Source: a virus. From it: a DNA stretch of 27,710 nt. Shown here in pieces: positions 15,594-24,515 of this stretch (its first letter is position 1; every line of letters begins with the position of its first letter). The stretch is from positions 1-27,710 of IMG/VR virus record IMGVR_UViG_3300029319_007200. One strand, 5' to 3'. The notes below the pieces were generated by a model. That model searched no databases. It saw only the letters and a program-made list of their open reading frames with translations, and was not told the DNA's origin. Both the position numbers and the translations under genes were made by a program.

Positions 15594-16611
15594 AGCAACA
15601 CCAGAAGCTGTAAGATCTATCATGAGAAGACCCCACGTATTGAAAGACCTTGAGTACGGGCGTGAAAAGCTTAACATACTAACATTCTGCACTCATGAAA
15701 GATACGAACAGCAACTATGTAAAACAGGACATAATTTCTATGCAATAAATCATGGGAAAAGATGGGATACCGACTATGGACAGATTCCAGACAACTACTG
15801 TGAGATGGACGGCGTTCCTCGTGGCTATGTTGATATAGACTTGATATTGTGTCACACGCCTTGTGAAAGATTAGCCATTTCTCAAAAAATAAAGCATGAC
15901 CTAAATATTCCTGTGATACTACATACTCACACACTACCTGACATAAGGGTAGACGTGTCTGATCAAGTGCAAAGATTTCAAGAAGCCTCGTCTTGGGTTG
16001 ATAAAAGGTGTTTCATATCCGACTTCAATAGAAGTGCTTGGGGTTGCAATAAAACAAATGCTGAGTATATAGAACATGGCATTGATTGTGATTTTTGGAT
16101 GGACTTTGAAGAAACGCAAAGAGAAAATGTTTGCTTGTCTGTGGTTAATGACTGGCCAAACAGAGACTGGTGCTGTGGTTGGGAACTGTGGAAACAAACG
16201 TCTCAAAACCTACCACTTCGAGTTTTTGGGAAAAGTCCCGGATTTTCACAACCGGCAAATTCCATAGAGCACTTAAGAGAAATTTACCATAAGTCTAGCA
16301 TATTTTATAACACTTCTTTACATTCTCCTGTACCTACAGTGCTGATGGAGGCTATGGCTTGTGGATGTGCAGTTGTTTCTACTTCAACATGCATGATCCC
16401 GGATATTATCGAGAATGGTAAAAACGGTTTGATCTCCAACGATCCCGCCGAACTGAGATCGATGCTAGAGAGACTGCTAGAGAATCCTGAAATGGCTCGC
16501 GAGCTAGGCAAGAAGGCACAAAAAACCATACTTGAAAAATACAATAAAGAACAATTTTTGACCAACTGGAATAATTTATTTTATTCAACCATCAGAGACT
16601 ATAAGGAATAA
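15583..16611 (+). CDS. GT4-like glycosyltransferase, first EX7E Glu missing
   Basis: 342 aa. The C-terminal half matches GT4: PLRVFGKSPGF, then VPTVLMEAMACGCAVVST with E256, and PDIIENGKNGLISND. The first Glu of the EX7E motif, expected at 248, is Ser (HSPVPTVLME). The enzyme may use a variant site or be weak. The N-terminal half contains GYVDIDLILCHTPCERLAIS and IPVILHTHTLPD, consistent with a GT-B acceptor domain. It overlaps the gene before it by 11 bases and leaves 2 bases before the next. Confidence 0.82.
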   Translation: MTARATPEAVRSIMRRPHVLKDLEYGREKLNILTFCTHERYEQQLCKTGHNFYAINHGKRWDTDYGQIPDNYCEMDGVPRGYVDIDLILCHTPCERLAISQKIKHDLNIPVILHTHTLPDIRVDVSDQVQRFQEASSWVDKRCFISDFNRSAWGCNKTNAEYIEHGIDCDFWMDFEETQRENVCLSVVNDWPNRDWCCGWELWKQTSQNLPLRVFGKSPGFSQPANSIEHLREIYHKSSIFYNTSLHSPVPTVLMEAMACGCAVVSTSTCMIPDIIENGKNGLISNDPAELRSMLERLLENPEMARELGKKAQKTILEKYNKEQFLTNWNNLFYSTIRDYKE

Positions 16612-16613
16612 TA

Positions 16614-17036
16614 ATGAGAATATACCTTTCTTCATCAGAACCAGCGGATAAGTCATATAAATGGGCTTCTAATATCGTAGCGTTTAATGACATGGTTCAG
16701 ACGAGCGAAGCTACCTCTGTCGTGTGCGATCAGTTTCTTTCTTCATTTTCGTATAGCGAGATTCCAGAGGTTTTAAAAATTATCGCGTCCAAAATGAGAC
16801 TTCAGTCGCAGATTACAATAGTTCATCCCGATATTGTCGTGTTGTCACAACGCATGTCTAGAGAAGAAGTCAACGAGCAGAATTTCAACGATATACTTTT
16901 TAGAAACGAAGCAATCAGAAGCGTATGCTCTACTGAGACAATACAGTCATTAATTCCAGACAACCTTGAAATTACACAGGGAGTCTTTGATGTGACTACA
17001 TCCAACATGGTCATAAAAGCTAGGAGGGTGAGGTGA
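16614..17036 (+). CDS. Methyltransferase-like protein lacking the SAM motif
   Basis: 140 aa resembling the second half of a class I methyltransferase: SVVCDQFLSSFSYSEIPEVL, then an I-x-I-V-H-P-D strand (residues 67-73) and a C-terminal strand pair ending MVIKARRVR. The glycine-rich SAM-binding loop of the first half is not seen. The protein is therefore either a truncated, non-catalytic relative or unrelated. It sits between a GT4 gene and a GT2-like gene, overlapping the latter by 4 bases. Confidence in the gene is good; confidence in the relationship is low. Confidence 0.6.
   Translation: MRIYLSSSEPADKSYKWASNIVAFNDMVQTSEATSVVCDQFLSSFSYSEIPEVLKIIASKMRLQSQITIVHPDIVVLSQRMSREEVNEQNFNDILFRNEAIRSVCSTETIQSLIPDNLEITQGVFDVTTSNMVIKARRVR
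17022..17027 (+). promoter_or_regulatory. Ribosome binding site for a GTG start
   Basis: AGGAGG lies 5 bases before the GTG at 17033, which overlaps the preceding stop as GTGA. It supports the GTG as a real start. Confidence 0.65.
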
Positions 17037-17827
17037 GTGTAAATAGTGGTTGTAAAGGTTGTGTTTTTGTCGAATCAAATGCAACAGAACAGTTGTCTTG
17101 CAAGCTAGGCAGAGCTTCAAAGCTAGGAATTTCAGAAAAAGATGACGATAATTTTTTTATATTGTCTAGATTTTGTACAACATATAGACCGAAAGAGTGG
17201 CTAAACGACCTTTCTTTGGCTGAGTCGAAAGACACCAAGAAGGCTGTGCTGCAAGAGGTTTCTCCGCGCGTGGGCTTTTTTATACTGCTAGATACCGGTC
17301 AAAAAAATGCGATAGATCAACTTAAAAAAACGCTAGAAGATATTGACAATCAAGAGTCGTTTGAACCGAGGTATGTTGTAGTAATTAACGACAAGGTTGA
17401 ATACAATGAAGAAATTTTTGAGATTCTTCAACCAATGTTTGATTTTGAAAAGACTGAATATCACATACTTCAATTAGAGGTGAAGATAGAAGATCCAGTA
17501 AATACTATAGATGAGGCTTTCAAACACGCTAAAAATGGATATGTTTATGTAACATCTTCCGGAGAGAATGTGCCAAGAGATCTTATCTGCAAAATACACA
17601 AACGTATAAATCTAGATATGAAAAAGCTTGTGGTGATAAAGCCTTATGCTGGAATAAATGGATTACTATTTCAATCTGCCCTATTCAAATTTGTTAATGG
17701 AAACAAGCCAAAGCTTTATCAAGATGAAACTATAGATAATAGACCTTTCTTGGAAAAAGTTAAAGAGGCGGCAAAAGAAAGTGAAGACCAAACGTTTATT
17801 GACTGGAGCGAATTTAATGAATCCTAA
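17033..17827 (+). CDS. Cysteine-motif protein with GT2-like domain
   Basis: 264 aa starting at GTG. Residues 7-57 hold four cysteines, C7-x2-C10, C23 and C48, in CKGCVF, LSCKLGR and SRFCTTYRPKEW; they could bind a metal. From residue 79 the pattern RVGFFILLDTGQKNAIDQLKKTL, a VVVIND strand, NGYVYVTSSGENVP and later helices resembles a GT2 (GT-A) fold. No clear DxD motif is visible, so it may be an inactive or divergent transferase. It overlaps the true GT2 gene that follows by 11 bases, and the two may act as a pair. Confidence 0.6.
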   Translation: MSVNSGCKGCVFVESNATEQLSCKLGRASKLGISEKDDDNFFILSRFCTTYRPKEWLNDLSLAESKDTKKAVLQEVSPRVGFFILLDTGQKNAIDQLKKTLEDIDNQESFEPRYVVVINDKVEYNEEIFEILQPMFDFEKTEYHILQLEVKIEDPVNTIDEAFKHAKNGYVYVTSSGENVPRDLICKIHKRINLDMKKLVVIKPYAGINGLLFQSALFKFVNGNKPKLYQDETIDNRPFLEKVKEAAKESEDQTFIDWSEFNES

Positions 17828-18545
17828 AGTAGCGATAATTATAGCAAATTACAACTATGGAGACTATGTTGTCAACGCTGTAAAAAGCATAGAAAACCAA
17901 ACCTATGACGGTCCAATTAAAATCTTCTTGGTTGACGATGGATCTTCAGACGACTCTTGGGACAAGCTTTCTGAATACAGAAACTCAAAAGAAGATAAGG
18001 ATAAGTATAACTTTATAAGAATAGAAAACTCTGGAGCAAGTGTCGCGAGGAATGTAGCAATTCAAGCGGCTTGGGACTGGGCTGATGTTTTTGGTGTGCT
18101 TGATTCTGATGATGAGTACTATCCAGAAAAAGTCGAAAAGCTTGTCGCCAAACTTGTTGAGCATCCAGAGGTTGGGGTTGCCTATGCTGACTATGACATA
18201 CAGACCCCCGTATATTCAAAACAAGAGTTAAAGCCGTCATACGACAGAGAGACCCTCTTGCAAAGATGTATAGTTCATAGCAACTCTCTGATAAAAAAAC
18301 AATATCTAGAACTCGTAAGACTTCCTAATGGAGAGTTTTTCGATAGTAGACTGCACGGACCAGCCAGTCAAGGGTTTATAGGCTGCACAGAAGACTATGA
18401 TTTGTGGATAAGGCTATCCAAGGTATGCATGATAACACACGTCCCAGAGTGTTTGGCTAAAGCAAATGAGCATGGCAACAATCAATCACTTAAGATGACG
18501 GGAGAAATATTTCAAAAACACGCTCAAATTTTAGGTAGCAGATAA
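17817..18545 (+). CDS. GT2 family glycosyltransferase
   Basis: 242 aa from the ATG at 17817 (MNPKVAIIIANYNYG), chosen because GGAG lies 8 bases before it; a longer frame from 17781 has no such site. The GT-A motifs are clear: IIIANYNYGDYVVNAVKSIENQTY, VDDGSSDDSWD, the SGASVARNVAI helix, and GVLDSDDEYYPEKVEKL, where DSDD is the metal and nucleotide-sugar site. ED in GCTEDYDLWIRLSK is a likely catalytic base. It would transfer a sugar in the cytoplasm or at the membrane face. It shares a TAATG with the next gene. Confidence 0.92.
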   Translation: MNPKVAIIIANYNYGDYVVNAVKSIENQTYDGPIKIFLVDDGSSDDSWDKLSEYRNSKEDKDKYNFIRIENSGASVARNVAIQAAWDWADVFGVLDSDDEYYPEKVEKLVAKLVEHPEVGVAYADYDIQTPVYSKQELKPSYDRETLLQRCIVHSNSLIKKQYLELVRLPNGEFFDSRLHGPASQGFIGCTEDYDLWIRLSKVCMITHVPECLAKANEHGNNQSLKMTGEIFQKHAQILGSR

Positions 18546-19264
18546 TGAGTGGTAGGTTTACGACAAAAATAACAACAAGCAAGCACAAGTCATATAATAA
18601 TATGTCGCAAACCACAATTGCGATACTTGGTGCTGGAGTGGGCTCAAGGATTAAGTCCCACGAACCAAGAAGTCTGATAAAAATAGGAAACAAAACATTA
18701 ATAGAACATCAGTTATGCGCCATAAAACAATCATTTGATAATCCTGAAGTGATAGCGGTGGTTGGATGTAAGGCTGAAAAAGTAATAAAGAAAATGAGGG
18801 GCGAGGTCAGAATAGTAGAAAATCAAATACATGAAACAACAAACGCTTCAGAAAGCATCAGACTGGCATTCAACAACAGTTCTAAGACTAATTTTCTTTT
18901 CATGCATGGCGACTTATATTTTAACGCTTCCACATTGAAGAATGTTGACTATGGGAAATCTTTTGTTATAATTGATAACAGAAATATGATCTCTGACAAA
19001 GAAGTGGGACTGACCATTTACAACAACACAGCAACAATCTTCTCTTACGGACTGCAAACAAAGTGGTGCCAGATAGCATATTTTACCGGTAAAGAGCTAA
19101 AGATGCTAAAAAATATATTTAACAAGTTTGATCAAACCCATAAGAAAATGTTGTCATTTGAAATATTAAACAAGATGATATCTATGGGTGCAAACTTTAA
19201 GTGCTACGAACCCAAAGACATGTCTATACTTGAAATAGACCGAATAAAGGATTTAAACGTATGA
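18545..19264 (+). CDS. Sugar-phosphate nucleotidyltransferase-like protein
   Basis: 239 aa. After a basic 20-residue leader comes TIAILGAGVGSRIKSHEPRS, then LIKIGNKTLIEHQL, which matches the GAG-x-GSR and P-x-x-L signature of MobA-like/nucleotidyltransferase enzymes that join NTP and sugar-1-phosphate. NFLFMHGDLYFN gives the Asp (HGD) for metal. The usual Lys of the P-K-x-L motif is Arg42 (PRSL). It could supply the activated sugar for the array. A second possible start is the ATG at 18602, but neither has a strong ribosome site; the 18545 start shares TAATG with the gene before. Confidence 0.75.
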   Translation: MSGRFTTKITTSKHKSYNNMSQTTIAILGAGVGSRIKSHEPRSLIKIGNKTLIEHQLCAIKQSFDNPEVIAVVGCKAEKVIKKMRGEVRIVENQIHETTNASESIRLAFNNSSKTNFLFMHGDLYFNASTLKNVDYGKSFVIIDNRNMISDKEVGLTIYNNTATIFSYGLQTKWCQIAYFTGKELKMLKNIFNKFDQTHKKMLSFEILNKMISMGANFKCYEPKDMSILEIDRIKDLNV

Positions 19265-20292
19265 AAGTAATGATAGCTAGCGATGGAACACACGCGCACT
19301 TTTTTCAAAGAGCTGCTTGGAAACACGCTTTCAATGCCTGCGGCATAGAGGCGGAACTCTGGGATTGTAAACAGGTTTCCGCTTTTGATGCGTTTGATAC
19401 ATTTGAGCCAGATATTTTTATGGGTCAATCGTATAATTTAGACGATGCTACAATAAAATGCATAAAAGAAAGACCTCATCTTAAAGTTGGCTTAAGGGCT
19501 GGTGACTGGGGAGATCACGAATCCTCAGTAGACAAGCAAAAGTACAACATTCTGTTTTGCTCCGAACAAGAAAAACAGATGCTGAAAAAACTAAAGGATG
19601 AAACAGGTAAGCCTGATTTTGTTCATATACATTACAGCCAAAAAGATATCTCTAAAACGCACAATCATTATGAGTCAATAGGTATTAAGCCTGTATCTTT
19701 AATGATGTGTGCAGATACAATCATGTACGGCGGAGCAAAGGTTGACGAAAAGCTAAAATGCGATATTGGATTTGTTGGGGGATATTGGCCACACAAGGGA
19801 TTGATTATAGACAAGTATTTATTCCCGCTTCTACATCCGGTGGGTAAATACAGAGTTAAAATATTTGGAAATCAACCTTGGAAGGTAAACCAATACTGCG
19901 GTGCTATCGGTGATCTCGATGTTAAAAACCTTTTTGTGTCTGCAAAAATATGTCCAAATCTAAGTGAGCCACATGCTCATGAATTTGGAATAGATGTAAA
20001 CGAAAGAATATTTAAGATCTTATACTCAGGCGGCTTTTGCGTTTCTGACAATGTTGAAGCATACAAGATGTTTAGAGACGGTGTTGTGCTGGCAGATTCG
20101 CCAGAAGATTTTGAGCAAAAAATAAACCACTATCTTGAAGCACCTGAAGAAAGGGCCGCCATTGCAAAAAGAGGTCGTGAATACGTGAAAGCAAATCACA
20201 CAGGATTCCATAGGTGCGCTACAATACTAGAAGAATGTGGATTTAAAAACCTATCTAAACAAGTTGTTAAAGTAGCAGGAACCATCGCATGA
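19261..20292 (+). CDS. CgeB-like GT-B glycosyltransferase
   Basis: 343 aa. The C-terminal half has the Glyco_trans_1_2 (CgeB/spore-maturation) pattern: CDIGFVGGYWPHKGLIID, then VKIFGNQPW and NERIFKILYSGGFCVSDN followed by a D-G-V-V-L strand and VKANHTGFHRCATILE. The N-terminus (MKVMIASDGTHAHFFQRAAW) is a Rossmann start. The donor is unknown. ATGA overlaps link it to both neighbours. The fucose synthase gene follows directly, which makes GDP-fucose or its precursor one possible donor, though other sugars are equally open. Confidence 0.8.
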   Translation: MKVMIASDGTHAHFFQRAAWKHAFNACGIEAELWDCKQVSAFDAFDTFEPDIFMGQSYNLDDATIKCIKERPHLKVGLRAGDWGDHESSVDKQKYNILFCSEQEKQMLKKLKDETGKPDFVHIHYSQKDISKTHNHYESIGIKPVSLMMCADTIMYGGAKVDEKLKCDIGFVGGYWPHKGLIIDKYLFPLLHPVGKYRVKIFGNQPWKVNQYCGAIGDLDVKNLFVSAKICPNLSEPHAHEFGIDVNERIFKILYSGGFCVSDNVEAYKMFRDGVVLADSPEDFEQKINHYLEAPEERAAIAKRGREYVKANHTGFHRCATILEECGFKNLSKQVVKVAGTIA

Positions 20293-21254
20293 CAAAACAA
20301 AAAGTATTGGTAACAGGGGCAAACGGTTTTCTTGGGAAGTCGGTCTGTCGTCAAATCGCAAAGGATAAAAACTACAAGGTAATTCCGCTGTCGGGAAAAG
20401 CCGAATGGGATCTAACCAAACAAAAGTATGTTGACTATGCCTTAACAGAATTTAGTCCGGATATAGTAGTCCATCTCGCAGCAACCTGCGGGGGAATAGG
20501 TGCTAACAGAGAGAATCCCGGACTATACATGTATGACAATCTGTCTATGGGTATGAATTTAATAGAGTCTTGCAGAAAATATGGCAGACTCAAAAAGTTT
20601 GTGATGGTGGGAACTGTCTGCGCATATCCTAAATTTACTCCAGTGCCATTTAAAGAAGACGACATATGGAACGGCTATCCAGAAGAAACTAACGCTCCTT
20701 ACGGGATTGCTAAAAAAACTTTGATGGAGCTGCTTATAGCTTACAATAAACAGTATAATTTTAACTGTACTAACTTGATACCAGTAAATATGTATGGCCC
20801 GAACGATAATTTTGATCCGGGAAAAAGCCATGTTATTCCGGCACTCATACTAAAGTTTGCAAAAGCTATAAGAAACAAGGAATCGACCGTAGAATTGTGG
20901 GGAACCGGATCAGCTAGTCGAGAGTTTCTTTATGTAGATGATTGTGCGTCTGCCATTTCACAGAGCTTGGAAAAAGACACCACGCCATATCCAATAAACA
21001 TTGGAACATGCAGCGAGATAACAATCAAAAAACTTGCAGAAACTTTAGCTGACATTATGGGTTACGAAGGCAGTGTAACATTTAATTCCGACTATCCAGA
21101 CGGCCAGCCCAGAAGATGTCTAGATACAAGCAGGGCTTACAAGGTGCTTGGCTTCAATGCCAAAACAGAACTATCTAAAGGGTTAAAGGAAACAGTGATC
21201 TGGTTCTACAAAAACGAAGGAAAATTTGTTGATTACTTCAATAATATTCAGTAA
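20289..21254 (+). CDS. fcl: GDP-L-fucose synthase
   Basis: 321 aa, an NADPH-dependent short-chain dehydrogenase/epimerase that turns GDP-4-keto-6-deoxymannose into GDP-L-fucose. The Rossmann motif is GANGFLG at 10-16. The Fcl-specific stretch GTVCAYPKFTPVP holds C111, equivalent to catalytic C109 of E. coli Fcl. The Y138-x3-K142 pair (APYGIAKK) and H181 in SHVIPAL (E. coli H179) complete the site. PNDNFDPGKS and WGTGSASREFLYVDD are also as in Fcl. GDP-mannose 4,6-dehydratase, the preceding enzyme, is not in the window, so it must come from the host or elsewhere in the phage. A GT10 fucosyltransferase lies 4 kb downstream. Confidence 0.93.
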   Translation: MTKQKVLVTGANGFLGKSVCRQIAKDKNYKVIPLSGKAEWDLTKQKYVDYALTEFSPDIVVHLAATCGGIGANRENPGLYMYDNLSMGMNLIESCRKYGRLKKFVMVGTVCAYPKFTPVPFKEDDIWNGYPEETNAPYGIAKKTLMELLIAYNKQYNFNCTNLIPVNMYGPNDNFDPGKSHVIPALILKFAKAIRNKESTVELWGTGSASREFLYVDDCASAISQSLEKDTTPYPINIGTCSEITIKKLAETLADIMGYEGSVTFNSDYPDGQPRRCLDTSRAYKVLGFNAKTELSKGLKETVIWFYKNEGKFVDYFNNIQ

Positions 21255-22131
21255 GGATAGAGCGTTGCAGCTCGACCTAACTTTAAAAACAATCAAGCAA
21301 AACTTCGGGCTTTGCACTAGTGTAGTGGTTCTATATGAAACTTCAGAAAAACAATACGAAGATTCCTACGTCACTGTCAAGGAAGAGCACCCCAATGTTT
21401 ATTTTTACAAGCAGTCACATTCTATATTTTTTGATATACTCTCAATTATTAAAAATGCAAACTCTAATTATATATGTTTCTTTACTGATGACAATATAGT
21501 TTATCGCAATGTGGATATTTCTGAAGATGCTCTTAATCAAGTTTTTAATCTGGTTGATGAGTCTGGGCAGCGTGTTGGTTGTGCGTGCCTGTCTCTTAGA
21601 CTAGGGTTAAATACAACAAAAAGAGATATTGGCAACGGGCTGGTAGATGACTTAATACCCAAGCTTTTTTCTTTGCCTCCATTTTTTCTCTGGGGATTTA
21701 CTAGCCTTCCTCCCGGAGGTTACTGGTCATATCCCTTGTCTGTTGATGGACACATATTTAGTAAAGAAAAGATTCTAGCATTTTGTGTAGAGCTTGAAAT
21801 TTTAAATAAATACTACCAGTGCAAATATCAAGCATCTAAAGAAAAGTTGCACTGGAGACAAACCCCAAACGAGTTTGAGTCGAAATTGCAGAGATTTTAT
21901 TTTGATATGCCCAACGCTATGGCAACGTTAGAAAATAGCTGTGTTGTAAATAGCCCCAACAACAAAGTACAGAATCAAATGCCAAATAAATTTGGAAACG
22001 ACTTTAGCTACACTGCGCAAGACCTTAACAGTCATTACAAATCAGGGAAAAGGCTAAATGTTAATAATATTAATTTTGATAATATTGTTTGTCCACATCA
22101 GGAAATAGACATAATAAAGGGATTGCAATGA
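21226..22131 (+). CDS. GT2-like glycosyltransferase, TTG start
   Basis: About 300 aa. The start is a TTG: two tandem TTG codons at 21226 and 21229 follow GAAGG at 21216-21220, with spacings of 5 and 8, so either may be used. ITSIIFSKDRALQLDLTLKT is typical of a GT-A family in which a sugar transferase begins with an FSKDRA strand. YICFFTDDNIV is the metal-binding TDD. WSYPLSVDGHIFSK is a conserved late segment. It overlaps the fucose synthase gene by about 26 bases and the following exostosin-like gene by ATGA. The substrate is unknown. Confidence 0.78.
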   Translation: MLITSIIFSKDRALQLDLTLKTIKQNFGLCTSVVVLYETSEKQYEDSYVTVKEEHPNVYFYKQSHSIFFDILSIIKNANSNYICFFTDDNIVYRNVDISEDALNQVFNLVDESGQRVGCACLSLRLGLNTTKRDIGNGLVDDLIPKLFSLPPFFLWGFTSLPPGGYWSYPLSVDGHIFSKEKILAFCVELEILNKYYQCKYQASKEKLHWRQTPNEFESKLQRFYFDMPNAMATLENSCVVNSPNNKVQNQMPNKFGNDFSYTAQDLNSHYKSGKRLNVNNINFDNIVCPHQEIDIIKGLQ

Positions 22132-22946
22132 TAGATCCAAAAGAATTTGTGAGAGGAGAACATCTTCCCTACACATGCGACATGATAGCGGGAACTGAGG
22201 AACGACTCCCTTACTTGGAGCGGCTTGAGGTTCCCGACAAAAAGTATGTTAGTATCTATGCTAAAACAGAAAACGTTTGTGCTGCTCATGATATTATCAG
22301 AAATAATCCCGATAAGCTATTCACACTTGTTACGCACAACAGTGATATGTCTATAGATCCTTGCACTATGCCAGACAATATACATAGATGGTTTGCCATG
22401 AATAGAAATACTACTCAAGGCAAGATTCACTCAATTCCTATAGGGCTAGAAAACGAGCACTGGTTTCCCTATAAACAGGGGGTGATGCTAGATACGTATC
22501 GTGATGCTCTTCACCTTGGTCAACGACCACGCACGATCAAAGCGTTTGCGCAGTTTAATTCCGGTACGCATTCAGAAAGAATTTACGCTCTAAACAATTT
22601 AGACGCTAGTGTTTATGATTTGTATACGGGACATAATGGCGACCGCGACCAACATGAATTGTTTTGCAGAAACCTGTTAAATTACGCCTTCTGCTTGTGC
22701 CCAAGAGGTAATGGAATTGACACACACAGACTATGGGAGTCGTTGTACATGGGCTGCATTCCAATATGCAAAAACTACCCAGCTCACCGGTTTGACGAAC
22801 CTCTACCAATTTTATTTGTGGAGGACTGGGACGAAATAACAATAGAGCTTCTTGAGCACACGTATAAAAATATCGACAGGTCTTTGTTTGATTCTAATCT
22901 TCTAAAAATGTCTTACTGGAGCAAAAGAATTAACAATGAATTATGA
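22128..22946 (+). CDS. Exostosin-like glycosyltransferase
   Basis: 272 aa from the ATG at 22128, preceded by AAAGGGA with spacing 5; a longer frame from 22089 has no such site. Key segments are IHRWFAMNRNTTQGKIHSIP, the IGLENEHWFP turn, and AFCLCPRGNGIDTHRLWESL followed by YMGCIPICKN, the exostosin-like donor site with CPRG, R and E. It is related in layout to the proteins at 7250-8158 and 24512-25315 but differs in having D-T-H-R-x-W-E where they have S-E-T-F-R. It overlaps the next gene by 11 bases. Confidence 0.8.
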   Translation: MIDPKEFVRGEHLPYTCDMIAGTEERLPYLERLEVPDKKYVSIYAKTENVCAAHDIIRNNPDKLFTLVTHNSDMSIDPCTMPDNIHRWFAMNRNTTQGKIHSIPIGLENEHWFPYKQGVMLDTYRDALHLGQRPRTIKAFAQFNSGTHSERIYALNNLDASVYDLYTGHNGDRDQHELFCRNLLNYAFCLCPRGNGIDTHRLWESLYMGCIPICKNYPAHRFDEPLPILFVEDWDEITIELLEHTYKNIDRSLFDSNLLKMSYWSKRINNEL

Positions 22947-23658
22947 TTTAGTAGTATTGTGTCACCCTAAAGATTATGTTAAGCTTGAATTTTGCATAAA
23001 CTCTTGTCTTAGGTTTTCTAACCCTAAACCAGATGATATATACATAGTATCGCCAGACGAAATTCGTTCAGAACATATAGTTCACATATATGATGATGAC
23101 GCAATTCAAATAAAAAAAGAAAACATAAAATACCGAAGACCAAATTGGATATATCAACAATTTATCAAGCTATGTCAAGACTTTACAAAAAATGATCATT
23201 ATCTTTGTGTGGATAGTGACTTGATATTCAACAGAGACTTTGACTTGTTTGATGATGAAAAAGTAAAGTTCTTTATTAGCGATAGAGACCAAAAACATGA
23301 TCCGTATTTTAGCTTCATGAAAATGGCCTACAACCTAGAAAGGCAAGTAGATTTTACTTTTATCAATGACTTTATGATGTTTGACAAGTCAATTTGCAGA
23401 GAAATAGTTCCAAATATTAATGATTTTTTACAACTCTGCAACGATAATGTATCGGATGACTGCTTGCTTTCAGAGTTTGAATTGTATGGAAACTACGTAA
23501 CAAAACATCACCCTGAACTATACACCAAGCAGAAAACCAAAACGCAAACCAATGGCAGGTTTGCACACATCCCTTGGTGTAAAGAAGAGATAGATGAATT
23601 ATCGGCAGAAAATGCGGATAAGGATATCGACTTATTCACAATTCATAGCTGGACATAA
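22936..23658 (+). CDS. DUF6492-like glycosyltransferase
   Basis: 240 aa. The pattern DLVVLCHPKDYVKLEFCINS, then RRPNWIYQQFIKLC and HYLCVDSDLIFNRDFDLF matches the DUF6492 family, in which D93-S-D95 is the DxD metal site of a GT-A fold. INDFMMFDKSI and SEFELYGNYV are later conserved segments. The family is found in polysaccharide and capsule loci. It starts with ATG overlapping the exostosin-like gene by 11 bases and is 2 bases from the next. Donor and acceptor are not evident. Confidence 0.78.
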   Translation: MNYDLVVLCHPKDYVKLEFCINSCLRFSNPKPDDIYIVSPDEIRSEHIVHIYDDDAIQIKKENIKYRRPNWIYQQFIKLCQDFTKNDHYLCVDSDLIFNRDFDLFDDEKVKFFISDRDQKHDPYFSFMKMAYNLERQVDFTFINDFMMFDKSICREIVPNINDFLQLCNDNVSDDCLLSEFELYGNYVTKHHPELYTKQKTKTQTNGRFAHIPWCKEEIDELSAENADKDIDLFTIHSWT

Positions 23659-23660
23659 CA

Positions 23661-24515
23661 ATGATAGTAAATACCTTTATATCTGACGGCGGCCCGATCC
23701 CCGAATACACAAAGGTGTCTTTACGTCAAGCACGCCATACAAACCCAGATACAGATATTAGCTTTATATCTGCGGACAATCAAGACATATTTGATGAGCT
23801 GAATATAAAATGGGTTCCGCAGGGGTCTATAGATAGCGAGCTATTGAGAGAATTTAATGAGTGCTGCTGGTTCAAGAGACATGGCACACCTCAAACAACC
23901 TATCCAAGCCCAGAACTTTTTTGGCATCGCACAGCAGAAAGAATATACTACTTAGAGGCATACATATCTCAAAACGATCTGAAAAACGTTTTTCATTTTG
24001 AAAATGATGTGCTTATTTATGGCGACTTGTCAACTGTCCCTGTTTCTGGGAAAATTGCTATGATGCTACCGATGTCTCGCAATAAATCCACCTTTGCATT
24101 TACCCACATACCAAGTCCCCAACACCTACATAAAGTGTGCAAGTATTTTAACAAGCTGATGTCTACATACGGAGAACAAACATTATCACAACACCTTCGC
24201 GACCATGTTAGCGAGATGTCTCTTTTGCACATGGCGTTTAGAGAATGGCTTGTGGCTGGCTTCCCTATACTGCCAACACAGAGCAGTGAAATGGTTTTTG
24301 ACCCCGGATCTTATGGTCAGTTCCTTGGCGGTACAAATAATGGACACTCAAAAGGCTTTACAGATCCCGAGCACTTTATAGGAGAGCTTATTAATGATGG
24401 TGATTTAAATGTGGAGTTCAATGACGAACCATCGGTTAATGGTGTAAAGATATTCAATCTACATATCCACAGTAAAAATTTAAAAGAATTCGCTAGTTAC
24501 GAAAAGGTAAAATGA
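23661..24515 (+). CDS. Putative GT-A glycosyltransferase
   Basis: 284 aa. NVFHFENDVLIYGDLSTV carries E114-N-D116 in the position of a DxD-type metal site after a hydrophobic strand, as in GT-A transferases. Other segments are SFISADNQDIF near the N-terminus and MVFDPGSYGQFLGGTNNG, followed by GFTDPEHFIG, which likely line the acceptor site. I do not recall a named family. ATGA overlap with the following gene and a 2-base gap before it place it firmly in the array. Confidence 0.72.
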   Translation: MIVNTFISDGGPIPEYTKVSLRQARHTNPDTDISFISADNQDIFDELNIKWVPQGSIDSELLREFNECCWFKRHGTPQTTYPSPELFWHRTAERIYYLEAYISQNDLKNVFHFENDVLIYGDLSTVPVSGKIAMMLPMSRNKSTFAFTHIPSPQHLHKVCKYFNKLMSTYGEQTLSQHLRDHVSEMSLLHMAFREWLVAGFPILPTQSSEMVFDPGSYGQFLGGTNNGHSKGFTDPEHFIGELINDGDLNVEFNDEPSVNGVKIFNLHIHSKNLKEFASYEKVK

